Assembly (NCBI GenBank): GCA_009927445.1
Contig: RFMZ01000241.1
Span: forward strand, 1-37,617
Source of the DNA: Betaproteobacteria bacterium
GTDB taxonomy: Bacteria > Pseudomonadota > Gammaproteobacteria > Burkholderiales > Burkholderiaceae
Reading direction: 5' to 3'
Length of the DNA stretch: 37,617 bases
Below, piece after piece: positions 1 to 8,306 of the stretch. Numbering within the stretch: position 1 is the stretch's first letter; the number at the start of each line of letters is the position of its first letter. The notes under the pieces were generated by a model, which saw nothing but the letters and a program-made list of their open reading frames with translations, was not told the DNA's origin and made no database searches. The translations under genes and the position numbers were made by a program.

Positions 1-94
1 AATCCATCTGTAGCATAAAGCCTGAGGAATTTTGATTGCTTAAGCTTTATGTCAAGGTTTCACAAAACGGGGGAATTGCGCCGATGAGGAGCAA

Positions 95-547
95 TCAGGT
101 ACTGTATTTCCCTCGGCTGATTTGCGCTTTTTCACGGACCCAATCGCGATCTTTTTCAGTTTGGCGCTTATCAAATTGTTTTTTTCCCTTGGCCAGTCCT
201 ATTTCGCATTTGACTCTGCCGCGCGAATAATGCAGGTTCAGAGGGACGATGGTGTAGCCACGTTGCTCTGTTTTACCAATGAGTTTATGTATTTCTTCGG
301 TATGCAGAAGGAGTTTTCTAGTTCGGACCGGATCGGGGTGAATATGGGTTGAGGCCTCTGGCAGAGGGCTAATGTGGCAACCGATTAAATATAGCTCTGC
401 TTGGCGCACCACAACATAGGCTTCTTTGATATTACCTCGCCCAGATCGGATGGCTTTAACTTCCCAACCCTCTAAAACAAGACCTGCTTCCCAGCGATCC
501 TCAATAAAGTAATCGAAAAAAGCTTTTTTATTTTCAACAATACTCAT
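95..547 (-). CDS. smpB: SsrA-binding protein SmpB
   Basis: Small RNA-binding protein that works with tmRNA to release stalled ribosomes and tag the incomplete peptide (family knowledge). The 150-residue product has the usual family length. It shows the N-terminal NKKAFFDY segment, the [23 protein letters not shown] core, the HISPLPEAS region and the basic C-terminal tail ([17 protein letters not shown]) that enters the empty mRNA channel. The ATG at 547 is chosen because [13 protein letters not shown] matches the start of beta-proteobacterial SmpB. No Shine-Dalgarno sequence precedes it; a perfect -10 box lies six bases upstream, so the mRNA may be leaderless. It is divergent from ratA-rnfH, an arrangement also known in E. 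coli. Confidence 0.97.
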   Translation of the reverse strand: MSIVENKKAFFDYFIEDRWEAGLVLEGWEVKAIRSGRGNIKEAYVVVRQAELYLIGCHISPLPEASTHIHPDPVRTRKLLLHTEEIHKLIGKTEQRGYTIVPLNLHYSRGRVKCEIGLAKGKKQFDKRQTEKDRDWVREKAQISRGKYST

Positions 548-553
548 GCAAGG

Positions 554-559
554 ATTATA
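554..559 (-). promoter_or_regulatory. smpB -10 box, predicted leaderless start
   Basis: On the minus strand TATAAT is followed by exactly six bases and then the smpB ATG. With standard spacing the +1 falls on base 547, the A of the start codon. The -35 is weak: TTGCAG at a 19-base spacing. The start site is inferred. Confidence 0.6.
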
Positions 560-642
560 GGGTGATTAGTAGAGCACACTGCAAAAACGTAATTTTTAAA
601 ATCTGGTCAATTCATTGATAAAATAGAGTAATTAGGAGGATT

Positions 643-1086
643 ATGGCAAATATACAAAAAACTTTATTGATTAGCCATTCTGCTTTACGCATGTACGACT
701 TAGTTACTGATATTGAAAAGTATCCTGAATTTCTTCCTTGGTGTGGTGGTGTAGAAATTTTTCAGTCAACGCCAGAACTCATGGAAGCCAAAATCTTGAT
801 TAACTTTAAGGGCATTAAGCAATTTTTTCATACAAAAAATCATCAAAAAGCTCCTCATACAATAGACATGAGCTTTGTAGATGGCCCATTTAAAAACTTT
901 GAAGGGCATTGGATTTTTACCGAATTACGGGCAGATGCTTGCAAAATTGAATTTCAATTAAAGTACGAATTTTCCAATTTTTTACTGGATAAAGTGATTG
1001 GACCGGTATTTAGTATGATTGCCAATACTTTTGTAAATAGTTTTGTGCAAAGAGCGAATGATCTCTATGGTGAGAGAGATGAGTAA
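643..1086 (+). CDS. ratA: RatA-type START-domain protein (Coq10/RatA family)
   Basis: A single START/polyketide-cyclase-like fold of 147 residues. The opening (MANIQKTLLISHSALRMYDLVTDIEKYPEFLPWC) is the signature of the RatA/Coq10 family. In E. coli RatA was described as a toxin that binds 50S subunits and blocks 70S formation; mitochondrial and other bacterial relatives (Coq10) bind ubiquinone. Which role applies here cannot be told from sequence. The start is firm: an AGGAGG Shine-Dalgarno lies just before the ATG. It overlaps rnfH by 8 bases, so the two are translated together. A TAAAAT at 619-624 could be its -10. Confidence 0.93.
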   Translation: MANIQKTLLISHSALRMYDLVTDIEKYPEFLPWCGGVEIFQSTPELMEAKILINFKGIKQFFHTKNHQKAPHTIDMSFVDGPFKNFEGHWIFTELRADACKIEFQLKYEFSNFLLDKVIGPVFSMIANTFVNSFVQRANDLYGERDE

Positions 1087-1456
1087 AGAAGTTTCTAACG
1101 CATTGTCGACGATCGCGGTTGAGCTTTGTGATGCGCGAGTTTTACCACCTCAGATCACTCACCACCAAATTAAGTTGAACTCTAACAAGTTAGAAATCAC
1201 TTTATTGGAGGCCTTAGAGCAAATTGGACTAGTCACTAGTTTGAATGATCCTATTTTTTTGAAAAAAGGTAGTGTTGGGGTATTTGGTATTCCCCTGACC
1301 CATGATGCAGCTATTTATGCGGGTGATCGTATTGAGTTATATCGACCTATCCTTATTGACCCTAAAATTATTCGAAGAAAAAAAGCTAACCAGAATAAAG
1401 ATGCCGTTTTACAAGAAAAAGCAAAAAAAAGGGCTATTAGCCGTGCTCCTCGATAA
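1079..1456 (+). CDS. rnfH: RnfH family protein (RatB), ubiquitin-like fold
   Basis: RnfH family protein of 125 residues with the family pattern TLLEALEQIGL, GSVGVFGIPL and AGDRIELYRPILIDPK, then a basic tail rich in K and R. The biochemical function of the family is unknown; the fold is beta-grasp. Open frame extends upstream to a TTG at 1043, but the ATG at 1079 is preferred: it follows a GGTGAGAG stretch, overlaps the ratA stop (ATGAGTAA) and gives the expected length. The ratA-rnfH pair is the E. coli ratAB (yfjG-yfjF) order. The basic tail (RRKKANQNKDAV onward) is variable in the family. Confidence 0.88.
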   Translation: MSKEVSNALSTIAVELCDARVLPPQITHHQIKLNSNKLEITLLEALEQIGLVTSLNDPIFLKKGSVGVFGIPLTHDAAIYAGDRIELYRPILIDPKIIRRKKANQNKDAVLQEKAKKRAISRAPR

Positions 1457-1481
1457 TCAGGGGTCTCTCTTTTAAACCCTT

Positions 1482-1487
1482 TATAAT
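1482..1487 (+). promoter_or_regulatory. Probable guaB -10 box
   Basis: TATAAT 23 bases before the guaB ATG would give a 5' leader of about 17 bases with the Shine-Dalgarno GGAGAGG inside it. No good -35 is visible 16-18 bases upstream, so the call rests on the hexamer and its position. Confidence 0.45.
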
Positions 1488-1510
1488 TGCATTTTGTGTG
1501 GAGAGGTTTT

Positions 1511-2974
1511 ATGCGTCTTATTAGAAAAGCACTTACTTTTGACGATGTCCTTTTAGTTCCGGCATACTCCGCTGTTTTACCGAGAGATACCCAGCTTGGA
1601 ACTAGGCTTACTCGAAGTATTTCTCTCAATATTCCGTTAGTTTCTGCAGCAATGGATACTGTCACAGAGGGGCGGTTAGCTATTGCGATGGCAACTGAGG
1701 GTGGGATTGGTATTATTCATAAAAATTTCAAGCCAATCGAGCAAGCACGTGAGGTTTCAAAAGTAAAGCGCTATGAATCTGGCGTCTTAAGAGATCCAAT
1801 TACTATCCCTCCCAATATGACTGTCGGCGAGGTGATGGCGTTATCCAAAGAACATGGATTTTCAGGTTTCCCCGTTCTAGAGGGTAAACAAGTAGTCGGA
1901 ATTATTACCAATCGCGATCTGCGCTTCGAAGAGGATCTAGGGGCTTCTGTCAGAAGCAAGATGACCCCCAAAGAGCGCTTAATAACTGTTCGAGAGGGCT
2001 CTACTTTAGATGAGGCAAAACGTCTCATGAATAAACATCGGCTAGAGCGCGTGTTGGTTGTGAATGACGCCTTTGAATTAAGAGGACTAGTCACCGTTAA
2101 GGATATTTTAAAAGCAACAGAGCACCCCAATGCGTCAAAAGACTCTATGGGCCGTTTGATCGTTGGTGCAGCAATTGGAGTAGGTCCAGAAAATGACGAG
2201 CGTGCGGAGTTATTAGTAAAAGCTGGGGTCGATATTATCGTTGTTGACACTGCTCATGGGCATAGTCAAGGAGTCCTTGATCGGGTCAAATGGGTCAAGA
2301 AAAATTTTCCAGACGTGCAAGTCATCGGTGGCAATATTGCTACAGCCGAAGCCGCAAAAGCTCTAGTGGCTCATGGCGCTGATGGCGTGAAGGTCGGGAT
2401 TGGGCCTGGCTCGATTTGTACTACAAGGATTGTTGCTGGGGTAGGCGTGCCTCAAATAACCGCCATTGAGAATGTTGCCAAAGCACTGCAAGGAACAGAC
2501 GTCACTTTAATTGCTGATGGGGGTATACGATATTCAGGTGATATTTCAAAGGCATTAGCGGCTGGTGCCAATACTGTCATGATGGGTAGTATCTTCGCTG
2601 GAACTGAAGAAGCCCCTGGTGAGGTCTTTTTATTCCAGGGAAGGTCATTTAAAAGTTATCGGGGGATGGGATCTATTGGTGCGATGAAAGATGGCGCAGC
2701 TGATCGTTATTTTCAAGAGGATAACAGTGCGAATGTTGATAAATTAGTTCCTGAAGGGATTGAGGCGCAAGTACCCTATAAAGGCAGTGTATTGGCCATA
2801 GTGCATCAGTTAATTGGCGGCATACGCGCATCGATGGGGTATTGTGGATGTCGTACCATCGATGAATTGCATACGAAGGCAGAGTTTGTTGAAATTACGT
2901 CTGCGGGTATTCGTGAATCACACGTCCATGATGTGATGATTACTAAAGAAGCGCCTAATTACCATATTGATTAA
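1511..2974 (+). CDS. guaB: Inosine-5'-monophosphate dehydrogenase
   Basis: Converts IMP to XMP with NAD+, the rate-limiting step to GMP. The 487-residue protein has the N-terminal [20 protein letters not shown] signature, two CBS domains at about residues 95-205 ([19 protein letters not shown]), and the catalytic loop [13 protein letters not shown], whose cysteine forms the thioimidate intermediate. [10 protein letters not shown] and the GYCGCRTI region near the C-terminus are also family-typical. The frame is open from a TTG at 1487, but the ATG at 1511 follows GGAGAGG and matches family starts ([12 protein letters not shown]). guaA begins 22 bases after the stop, so the two form the classical guaBA operon. 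Confidence 0.97.
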   Translation: MRLIRKALTFDDVLLVPAYSAVLPRDTQLGTRLTRSISLNIPLVSAAMDTVTEGRLAIAMATEGGIGIIHKNFKPIEQAREVSKVKRYESGVLRDPITIPPNMTVGEVMALSKEHGFSGFPVLEGKQVVGIITNRDLRFEEDLGASVRSKMTPKERLITVREGSTLDEAKRLMNKHRLERVLVVNDAFELRGLVTVKDILKATEHPNASKDSMGRLIVGAAIGVGPENDERAELLVKAGVDIIVVDTAHGHSQGVLDRVKWVKKNFPDVQVIGGNIATAEAAKALVAHGADGVKVGIGPGSICTTRIVAGVGVPQITAIENVAKALQGTDVTLIADGGIRYSGDISKALAAGANTVMMGSIFAGTEEAPGEVFLFQGRSFKSYRGMGSIGAMKDGAADRYFQEDNSANVDKLVPEGIEAQVPYKGSVLAIVHQLIGGIRASMGYCGCRTIDELHTKAEFVEITSAGIRESHVHDVMITKEAPNYHID

Positions 2975-2996
2975 TCGTATTTATAAAAAATCTATT

Positions 2997-4604
2997 GTGC
3001 ACGATAAGATACTGATTCTGGATTTTGGCTCGCAAGTCACACAACTCATTGCTAGAAGAGTGAGAGATTCAAAAGTTCTTGCAGAAATTTTTCCGTTTGA
3101 TATTGATTCGGAACGGCTAAAAAAAATAGTTCAAGCGGAGCAGGTTCGAGGAATTATCTTATCAGGAGGCCCAAATTCTGTAACAGAGGGTGATACGCCA
3201 AGGGCTCCAGAAATAGTTTTTAACTTAGGCGTCCCCTTGCTGGGTATTTGCTATGGCATGCAGACTATGGCTGAGCAGTTAGGTGGTTCAGTCCAAACAG
3301 CGCATGCCCTTGGTCAGTCTAGAGAGTTTGGTTATGCTGAAGTTCGAGCTCGAGGCCACACTAAATTGCTCGATCAAATTCAAGATTTCACTACGAATGA
3401 TGGTCATGGGATCCTCAAAGTTTGGATGAGTCATGGTGATTCTGTAACAAGAATGCCCAGTGGCTTTAAATTGATGGCATCGACTGATTCCTGTCCGGTA
3501 GCAGGTATGGCAGATGAAGAGAGGAAATTTTATGCTGTGCAGTTCCATCCAGAAGTAACACATACCCTTCAGGGTGTTGCGATATTGGAGCGCTTCGTGC
3601 AGCAAATCTGTGCTTGTAAGCCTGACTGGCAAATGGGTGATTATATTACTGAAGCCATTGGATCTATTCAGCAACAAGTCGGAACTGATGAGGTGATTTT
3701 GGGTTTATCTGGTGGCGTAGATAGCTCTGTTGCAGCGGCTTTAATCCACCGAGCTATTGGAGACCAACTCACTTGTGTTTTTGTCGATCACGGCTTATTA
3801 CGTCTGAATGAAGCAGAAATGGTTTTAGATATGTTTTCGCGCAACCTTGGCGTAAAAGTAATTCATGTAGATGCATCCAAGCAATTTTTTAACCAGTTGC
3901 ATGGCGTTGCTGATCCTGAGAAAAAAAGAAAGATTATCGGCAAAGAGTTTATTGAAGTCTTTCAAAATGAATCAGCAAAAATTGCTAATGCAAAATGGTT
4001 AGCACAGGGTACGATCTATCCTGATGTTATCGAATCTGCTGGGCAGGGAAAAAAAGGCGCTCATACGATTAAAAGCCATCACAATGTTGGTGGTTTACCC
4101 GATGATATGAATCTTCTTTTACTAGAACCTTTACGTGAATTATTCAAAGATGAAGTTCGTAAACTAGGTATTGAATTAGGCTTACCTCCTGAAATGGTTT
4201 ATCGTCATCCATTTCCAGGTCCAGGACTTGCTGTCAGGATATTGGGTGAAGTAAAAGTAGAATTTGCTGAGATTTTAAAAAGGGCAGATGCTATATTTAT
4301 TGAAGAATTACATAAATGGATTGAACCTGTTTCGAAAAAAAGCTGGTATGACTTAACTAGTCAGGCATTTGCAGTTTTTCTACCGGTTAAATCTGTAGGG
4401 GTGATGGGCGATGGCAGAACCTATGAATATGTTGTTGCACTTCGGGCAGTCCAAACCTTAGATTTTATGACGGCTCACTGGGCCCATTTGCCACACGATC
4501 TTTTAGGACATGTCTCCAATCGAATTATTAATGAAGTACAAGGAATTAATCGTGTCGTTTATGATATTTCGGGTAAGCCACCAGCTACTATTGAGTGGGA
4601 GTGA
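2997..4604 (+). CDS. guaA: GMP synthase (glutamine-hydrolysing)
   Basis: Amidates XMP to GMP using glutamine and ATP. The N-terminal class I amidotransferase domain shows GICYGMQ (nucleophilic Cys) and FHPEV (His-Glu). The ATP pyrophosphatase domain starts with the P-loop [11 protein letters not shown] at about residue 235, and the C-terminal dimerisation domain ends PPATIEWE, the conserved terminus. The GTG at 2997 is chosen because [21 protein letters not shown] is where beta-proteobacterial GuaA begins; an upstream TTG at 2967 would add ten atypical residues and overlap guaB. No clear Shine-Dalgarno is present, so coupling to guaB is likely. The 535-residue length is normal. The gene's 3' end is a known attachment site for islands in other bacteria. 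Confidence 0.96.
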   Translation: MHDKILILDFGSQVTQLIARRVRDSKVLAEIFPFDIDSERLKKIVQAEQVRGIILSGGPNSVTEGDTPRAPEIVFNLGVPLLGICYGMQTMAEQLGGSVQTAHALGQSREFGYAEVRARGHTKLLDQIQDFTTNDGHGILKVWMSHGDSVTRMPSGFKLMASTDSCPVAGMADEERKFYAVQFHPEVTHTLQGVAILERFVQQICACKPDWQMGDYITEAIGSIQQQVGTDEVILGLSGGVDSSVAAALIHRAIGDQLTCVFVDHGLLRLNEAEMVLDMFSRNLGVKVIHVDASKQFFNQLHGVADPEKKRKIIGKEFIEVFQNESAKIANAKWLAQGTIYPDVIESAGQGKKGAHTIKSHHNVGGLPDDMNLLLLEPLRELFKDEVRKLGIELGLPPEMVYRHPFPGPGLAVRILGEVKVEFAEILKRADAIFIEELHKWIEPVSKKSWYDLTSQAFAVFLPVKSVGVMGDGRTYEYVVALRAVQTLDFMTAHWAHLPHDLLGHVSNRIINEVQGINRVVYDISGKPPATIEWE

Positions 4605-4703
4605 CTTTTTTTATCTAAGGTATTTATTTATATAGTTTTTCAACTTACACAAAAGTTTCACGAAACACGAACCAGTTGTTACTGTCGTTACTGTAAGTGT
4701 GTT

Positions 4704-4724
4704 TTTTGCGCGTACGGCGCAAAA
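4704..4724. repeat. Inverted repeat between guaA and brnA
   Basis: TTTTGCGC, a five-base loop, then GCGCAAAA: an 8-bp stem two bases from the brnA stop codon, between convergent guaA and brnA. It could end transcription in both directions, but neither strand has a U-run right after the stem, so a terminator role is only possible. Just upstream, GTTACTGT is repeated in tandem at 4678-4695. Confidence 0.4.
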
Positions 4725-4725
4725 T

Positions 4726-5082
4726 TTAACGGTGTAGTTCCTCGCGAATAACTCTTCGTAAGGCATCTTCTATCTTCTGAGTCGTCATAGCTTCTCGCAG
4801 CGTAGCATTGATCAGTGTTTGATAGCCACGACCTCCGGCCTGAGCACGGTACCAACCTAGTACGTCAGGGTCTAGGGTAATATTGATTTTTTGCTTTTTT
4901 AGTGCTAAACGAAAAGACGCATTACCCTCGGCTGGCGTAACCTCTTTGCCTGCAATTTTCCAAACTCCGCGCTCAATATCAGCATGCGTTAATTCAGGAA
5001 GTTCATCGTACTCTTGATCTGAAATTTCATGTGCGTCCACTCTTGCCATATCACTACCCAAATTTAGCTTGTTCTCGTTCAT
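4726..5082 (-). CDS. brnA: BrnA family antitoxin
   Basis: Antitoxin partner of BrnT. The 118-residue protein opens with the family N-terminus (DMARVDAHEISDQEYDELPELT). Its ribbon-helix-helix DNA-binding segment is at about residues 65-98 (KINITLDPDVLGWYRAQAGG, then YQTLINATLREAM). By family precedent BrnA neutralises BrnT, and the complex represses its own promoter. The ATG at 5082 overlaps the end of brnT by 29 bases; this start is kept because other BrnA proteins also begin with a short MN-rich leader before SDLARVDAH. An alternative ATG at 5049 would remove eleven residues and the overlap. The C-terminus (KIEDALRRVIREELHR) is longer than in the shortest family members. Confidence 0.9.
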   Translation of the reverse strand: MNENKLNLGSDMARVDAHEISDQEYDELPELTHADIERGVWKIAGKEVTPAEGNASFRLALKKQKINITLDPDVLGWYRAQAGGRGYQTLINATLREAMTTQKIEDALRRVIREELHR

Positions 5083-5320
5083 TTGCTTTCATCATCGAAT
5101 AAATATAGCGAGCATCGCCACGTTGAACAAAACCAACCACAACCAAACGACCGAACAAATAACCGAAACAAACCATGCGCTTCTCACCATAGTCCGCTCT
5201 CTGATCTTCAAACTCAAAGGTTACACGTGTAAAAATCTGATTAGCGTCAGCAAAGTCAAGACCTCGGTCAGCTAACGAGGCTTGTCGCTTAATTTCGTGC
5301 CAAGTCAGTTTTGAAGTCAT
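5054..5320 (-). CDS. brnT: BrnT family toxin (ribonuclease)
   Basis: BrnT toxins are small RelE-like ribonucleases that stop translation (established for Brucella BrnT). This 88-residue protein has the family pattern: an N-terminal LTWHEIKRQASLADRGLDFADA, a central beta sheet (FEFEDQRADYGEKRMVCFGYLFGRLVVVGFVQRG) and a C-terminal YIYSMMKANERE. Two positions differ from my memory of the family: the usual N-KHG is DRG, and the usual R-KAN near the end is MKAN. Activity might therefore be reduced, which needs an alignment. The gene precedes its antitoxin, the standard brnTA order. It has no Shine-Dalgarno; a perfect promoter puts the +1 on its ATG. Confidence 0.9.
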   Translation of the reverse strand: MTSKLTWHEIKRQASLADRGLDFADANQIFTRVTFEFEDQRADYGEKRMVCFGYLFGRLVVVGFVQRGDARYIYSMMKANEREQAKFG

Positions 5321-5326
5321 GCTTCA

Positions 5327-5354
5327 ATTATATAGATGATCGTCTATATGTCAA
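5327..5354 (-). promoter_or_regulatory. brnTA promoter with overlapping palindromic operator
   Basis: On the minus strand TTGACA (5349-5354), a 16-base spacer and TATAAT (5327-5332) form a full-consensus sigma70 promoter. Six bases later comes the brnT ATG, so the +1 is predicted at base 5320 (leaderless). A 20-bp near-perfect palindrome (ATATAGA-N6-TCTATAT, 5330-5349) covers the spacer, most of the -10 and the edge of the -35. This is where a BrnA ribbon-helix-helix repressor would be expected to bind. The elements are seen directly; the repressor assignment is inferred. Confidence 0.85.
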
Positions 5355-5686
5355 GATAATTATAGAGGTATTTTCTTATATCGTGGTATTGGATTTGAGC
5401 ATAAGTTTATTAGCCAATGATAACTTTTTTGGCATTTTTCAACCCTTTCATATCAATCAAGTGTGAAATTAAATAGTCTCAAATTGACATCAAAGTGATT
5501 TCAAAAAAGTTACACGATATTCTTTATCGCCTAGAAATCGGTGCAGTAATTTATCCAGTTAGAAAAGATTGGAAATAAGTATGTGGTTAATTTGATCGAA
5601 ATAAAAGCTCTAACAAGCCTGAGACGGAAAGATTCCTCTACAAATATAGGAAAAAAAGTAGCTATATTTTTTTAGGAAAGATTTCT
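5355..5686. other. AT-rich gene-free gap
   Basis: No credible gene, tRNA or repeat family is seen. It is strongly AT-rich with stops in all frames. The longest hint of coding is a 22-codon stop-free stretch on the minus strand (about 5491-5559) that reads like protein but has no start and no recognisable match. A weak stem (AAATATAG with CTATATTT, about 5641-5669) has no terminator character. It may be decayed accessory DNA. Confidence 0.5.
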
Positions 5687-6388
5687 TTATTCTAAAAATT
5701 CAAATCCTATTTTTTTTCGAATCACCACGGAATCTTTTCCAGTTAAAGAGTTAGAGAAGAGTTGTGCAAGATCTTTCTGCTGCGAATTTGAGCATATACC
5801 CAAGGTATAGTCAGTTGCTAGTTCAAACTCTAGAGGTAAATTCCCCACTAGTTCAGTTCCTGGCGTAATATTAATTTCAGTCACTTGGGTGCTACCAATT
5901 AATTGGTCTTCATTGCAAGCAGCCATTGCAGCCATAGCAACTGCCCCATTTGGGTAAGTACGAAAACGATCAGCAATTTCTTGATCAAGGCCAAGGGATT
6001 TGAGAACATGCATCACATGGATTCCGGCGGTCGCTTTTTCTGGATCTGGGAAATAAATGCCTTTGGCATTTCGAAATGCTGTCAATAACTCAGCCCTTGT
6101 TTTAATGGGTGGTTTAGGAGTCCCTGATTTAACTGCAACTCCTGTCTTGACTATACCCAAAGAAATATCTGAATCCTTGATAACGTGACCAGACTCGATT
6201 AATTGCAGGATTTGAGATTTTGTCAAAATAATTAGATCACAGTAAGATCCTTGCAATAACTGCTCTCGCATCGCACCAACCGCATTAAAGGTTGCATGAA
6301 TGGCGCACTGATGCAATTCTTCGAAATCTTTTTGTAATCCCTTAACAACGCCAGCCGCTGCACCACCACTTAATATAACTAATTCCAT
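5687..6388 (-). CDS. ModA-like substrate-binding domain protein without signal peptide
   Basis: 233 residues of the molybdate-binding-like (SBP_bac_11 type) periplasmic-binding fold: the start VILSGGAAAGVVKGL, the AVGAMREQLLQG and CDLIILTKSQI segments, and IGSTQVTEI later on. ModA proper begins with a signal peptide; here the first residue already starts strand one, and an in-frame stop lies a few codons upstream, so there is no room for one. It follows the Bug-type receptor with an 11-base gap and has a good Shine-Dalgarno (AAAGGA), so the two are one operon. The ligand cannot be told. Related signal-less proteins occur in Burkholderiales next to tripartite-transporter receptors. It may bind a ligand in the cytosol. 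Confidence 0.7.
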   Translation of the reverse strand: MELVILSGGAAAGVVKGLQKDFEELHQCAIHATFNAVGAMREQLLQGSYCDLIILTKSQILQLIESGHVIKDSDISLGIVKTGVAVKSGTPKPPIKTRAELLTAFRNAKGIYFPDPEKATAGIHVMHVLKSLGLDQEIADRFRTYPNGAVAMAAMAACNEDQLIGSTQVTEINITPGTELVGNLPLEFELATDYTLGICSNSQQKDLAQLFSNSLTGKDSVVIRKKIGFEFLE

Positions 6389-6399
6389 ACGATCCTTTA

Positions 6400-7362
6400 T
6401 TATTCGGGTTTAATACCTGCTGACTTAACAATTGCAGCCCATTTGCTAATATCGGCTTCAAGGTATTGATTAAATTCTGGGACGGTCATTGATAAAGGCA
6501 GAGCGCCTTGCTTAGCCCAAAGATCCTTGACATCTTGACGCGCGATAACTTTTCGAATGGCATTATTTAGTTGTGTGACGATTTCAGAAGGGGTGCCTTT
6601 GGGAGCCATTATTCCAAGCCAAATCGTTGCCTCAAATTTAGGAACTCCAGCTTCACCAACAGTAGGGGTGCTAGCCATAATCGCAGAGCGATTTTTACCA
6701 GTCGTAGCAATCGCTTTGACCTTGTTTTCCTTAACAAACTCATTCATCGTGGTAACTGCATCAAACATCATGTCAACTTGACCACCAATGACATCCGTCC
6801 TAGCTCCGGAGCTCCCTTTATAAGGAATGTGGGTAATATTAACCCCTGCCATGGAATTAAAAAGTTCCCCAGCCATGTGGTAAGGGGTGCCTGTACCTGA
6901 GGATGCAAAATTTAACTTTCCAGGTTTGGATTTGGCAAGTTGAATTAGCTCTGCCAGTGTTTTGACTGGAACAGAGGGATTGACAACGAGGACGAGATCT
7001 GAAAAGTTGATTGGAGCTATACCGACAAAATCCCTCATCAAATTAAAGGGTTTGTTGGGAACAAGTGATTCATTGACAGTTTGCGTATTTGACATCATTA
7101 GCAGGGAGTAACCATCTGCTGGCGATTTTGCTGCAAAGTCAGTACCGATAATCGAGCCAGCACCTGGCTTATTTTCTACTAAAAATGTTTGTTTAAAATC
7201 ATCTTGCAGTCTTTGTGCTATAAAACGTGCATAATTATCAGCAGGCCCACCTGCAGCAAATGGCACAATAATTTTGACTGATTTGCTAGGATAGTTATCT
7301 GCGATGGCTGTCGAAGTGATGAATGCCAGCGTGGCAAACAGAGTAAGAAGTTTATTTATCAT
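6400..7362 (-). CDS. Bug/TctC family tripartite tricarboxylate transporter receptor
   Basis: Periplasmic solute receptor of 320 residues. A signal peptide covers residues 1-21 (cleavage after TAIA). Family motifs follow: YPSKSVKIIVPFAAGGPADNYAR, GAGSIIGTDFAAKSPADGYSLL, and the mid-protein LNFASSGTGTPYHMAGELF and HIPYKGSSGA. Bug proteins bind small carboxylates and related compounds and are greatly expanded in Burkholderiales, mostly as orphans. No TctA or TctB membrane gene is in this window, so it either uses a transporter elsewhere or acts as a sensor. The ATG at 7362 follows AAGGAAA. The ligand is unknown. It is divergent from the DUF455 gene. Confidence 0.93.
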   Translation of the reverse strand: MINKLLTLFATLAFITSTAIADNYPSKSVKIIVPFAAGGPADNYARFIAQRLQDDFKQTFLVENKPGAGSIIGTDFAAKSPADGYSLLMMSNTQTVNESLVPNKPFNLMRDFVGIAPINFSDLVLVVNPSVPVKTLAELIQLAKSKPGKLNFASSGTGTPYHMAGELFNSMAGVNITHIPYKGSSGARTDVIGGQVDMMFDAVTTMNEFVKENKVKAIATTGKNRSAIMASTPTVGEAGVPKFEATIWLGIMAPKGTPSEIVTQLNNAIRKVIARQDVKDLWAKQGALPLSMTVPEFNQYLEADISKWAAIVKSAGIKPE

Positions 7363-7463
7363 ATTTGATTTCCTTGCAGGATTAGTTGTACGAACTAGTT
7401 AAAAACGTTTCAAATTGTATTATCCTTGATTTTTCTCCTCATACTGTATCGCAACTGCTCACC

Positions 7464-8267
7464 ATGTCCCTTCAAGAAGAAGCTTTTCACTGTCTATGTA
7501 TCAAAAATCCATCTAGGAAGGTACTGGAGGTCAAGGACCTATATCAACGCAATCTAATTCAAGCCAGTAGTCTCCAATATGAAAATGCCGTTATTCCTGA
7601 TGAGCAATTGATTCCTGGATTTCCGGATAAACCAGAATTAGTACCCCCTTTAGCTGTAAAAAAAAGAGCTATGCATACGGTTGAGGGAAGGGCTATCGCA
7701 ATGCATGCATTGGCCCATATAGAATTTAATGCTATTAATTTAGCGCTAGACGCTATTTGGCGCTTTTCTGACATGCCCATCAAGTTCTATCGTGATTGGC
7801 TTTTAGTTGCGAAAGAAGAGTCCGAGCACTTTGACTTATTACAAGGGCATTTAGCAGAGCTGGGATATTCTTATGGGGACTTTACTGCGCATAATAGTTT
7901 GTGGGAGATGGTTGATAAGACAAAATTAGATGTTTTAGCTAGGATGGCGCTCGTCCCAAGAACAATGGAAGCTAGAGGTCTAGACGCTGTTCCGATGATC
8001 CGAGATCGGTTCTTACAAGTTAAGGATATGCGTATGGTCGAGATTCTAGATATTATTTTGCGAGATGAAATTGGTCATGTAGAAATTGGTAATTATTGGT
8101 TTAATTACCTGTGTCAGGCAAGAAGGCTTGATCCAATGAAGGCTTTTAAAGATTTATGTAAACAATATAAGGCGCCGATTTTAAAAGGTCCTTTTAATAT
8201 TGATGCTAGAAAATTAGCAGGTTTTACTGATGAAGAGTTAACGCACCTAGTAAATCAGACCAGTTAA
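7464..8267 (+). CDS. DUF455 ferritin-like protein
   Basis: A 267-residue ferritin-like protein of the DUF455 family, whose structure resembles the tRNA hydroxylase MiaE. Metal-ligand patterns are visible: HIEFNAI (residues 85-91), EESEH (118-122), MEARGLD and DEIGHVEIG (about 215). These would hold a di-iron centre. The substrate is unknown. The frame is open from 7386, but the ATG at 7464 gives MSLQEEAFHCL, which matches typical family starts; the Shine-Dalgarno is weak. A TATTAT near 7419 could be its -10. It is convergent with the phosphotransferase gene, with 39 bases between them and no obvious terminator. Confidence 0.85.
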   Translation: MSLQEEAFHCLCIKNPSRKVLEVKDLYQRNLIQASSLQYENAVIPDEQLIPGFPDKPELVPPLAVKKRAMHTVEGRAIAMHALAHIEFNAINLALDAIWRFSDMPIKFYRDWLLVAKEESEHFDLLQGHLAELGYSYGDFTAHNSLWEMVDKTKLDVLARMALVPRTMEARGLDAVPMIRDRFLQVKDMRMVEILDIILRDEIGHVEIGNYWFNYLCQARRLDPMKAFKDLCKQYKAPILKGPFNIDARKLAGFTDEELTHLVNQTS

Positions 8268-8306
8268 CGCGATACACGAATCAGTCAGCATAGAATAATC
8301 AATCTA

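Noticed and set aside
1..94. TTGACA on the minus strand at 49-54 as a promoter for a gene beyond the left edge
   Set aside because: No -10 better than four of six at 16-18 bases, and the gene is outside the window.
1771..2250. Long minus-strand frame inside guaB
   Set aside because: Shadow of guaB: composition biased and without family features; guaB itself is certain.
5641..5669. Stem AAATATAG/CTATATTT as a terminator for the solute-binding operon
   Set aside because: AT-only stem with no run of U after it on the minus strand; probably chance in AT-rich DNA.
4600..7400. attL/attR pair flanking an island at guaA
   Set aside because: No second copy of the guaA terminal bases was found by eye on either strand, and no integrase is present.
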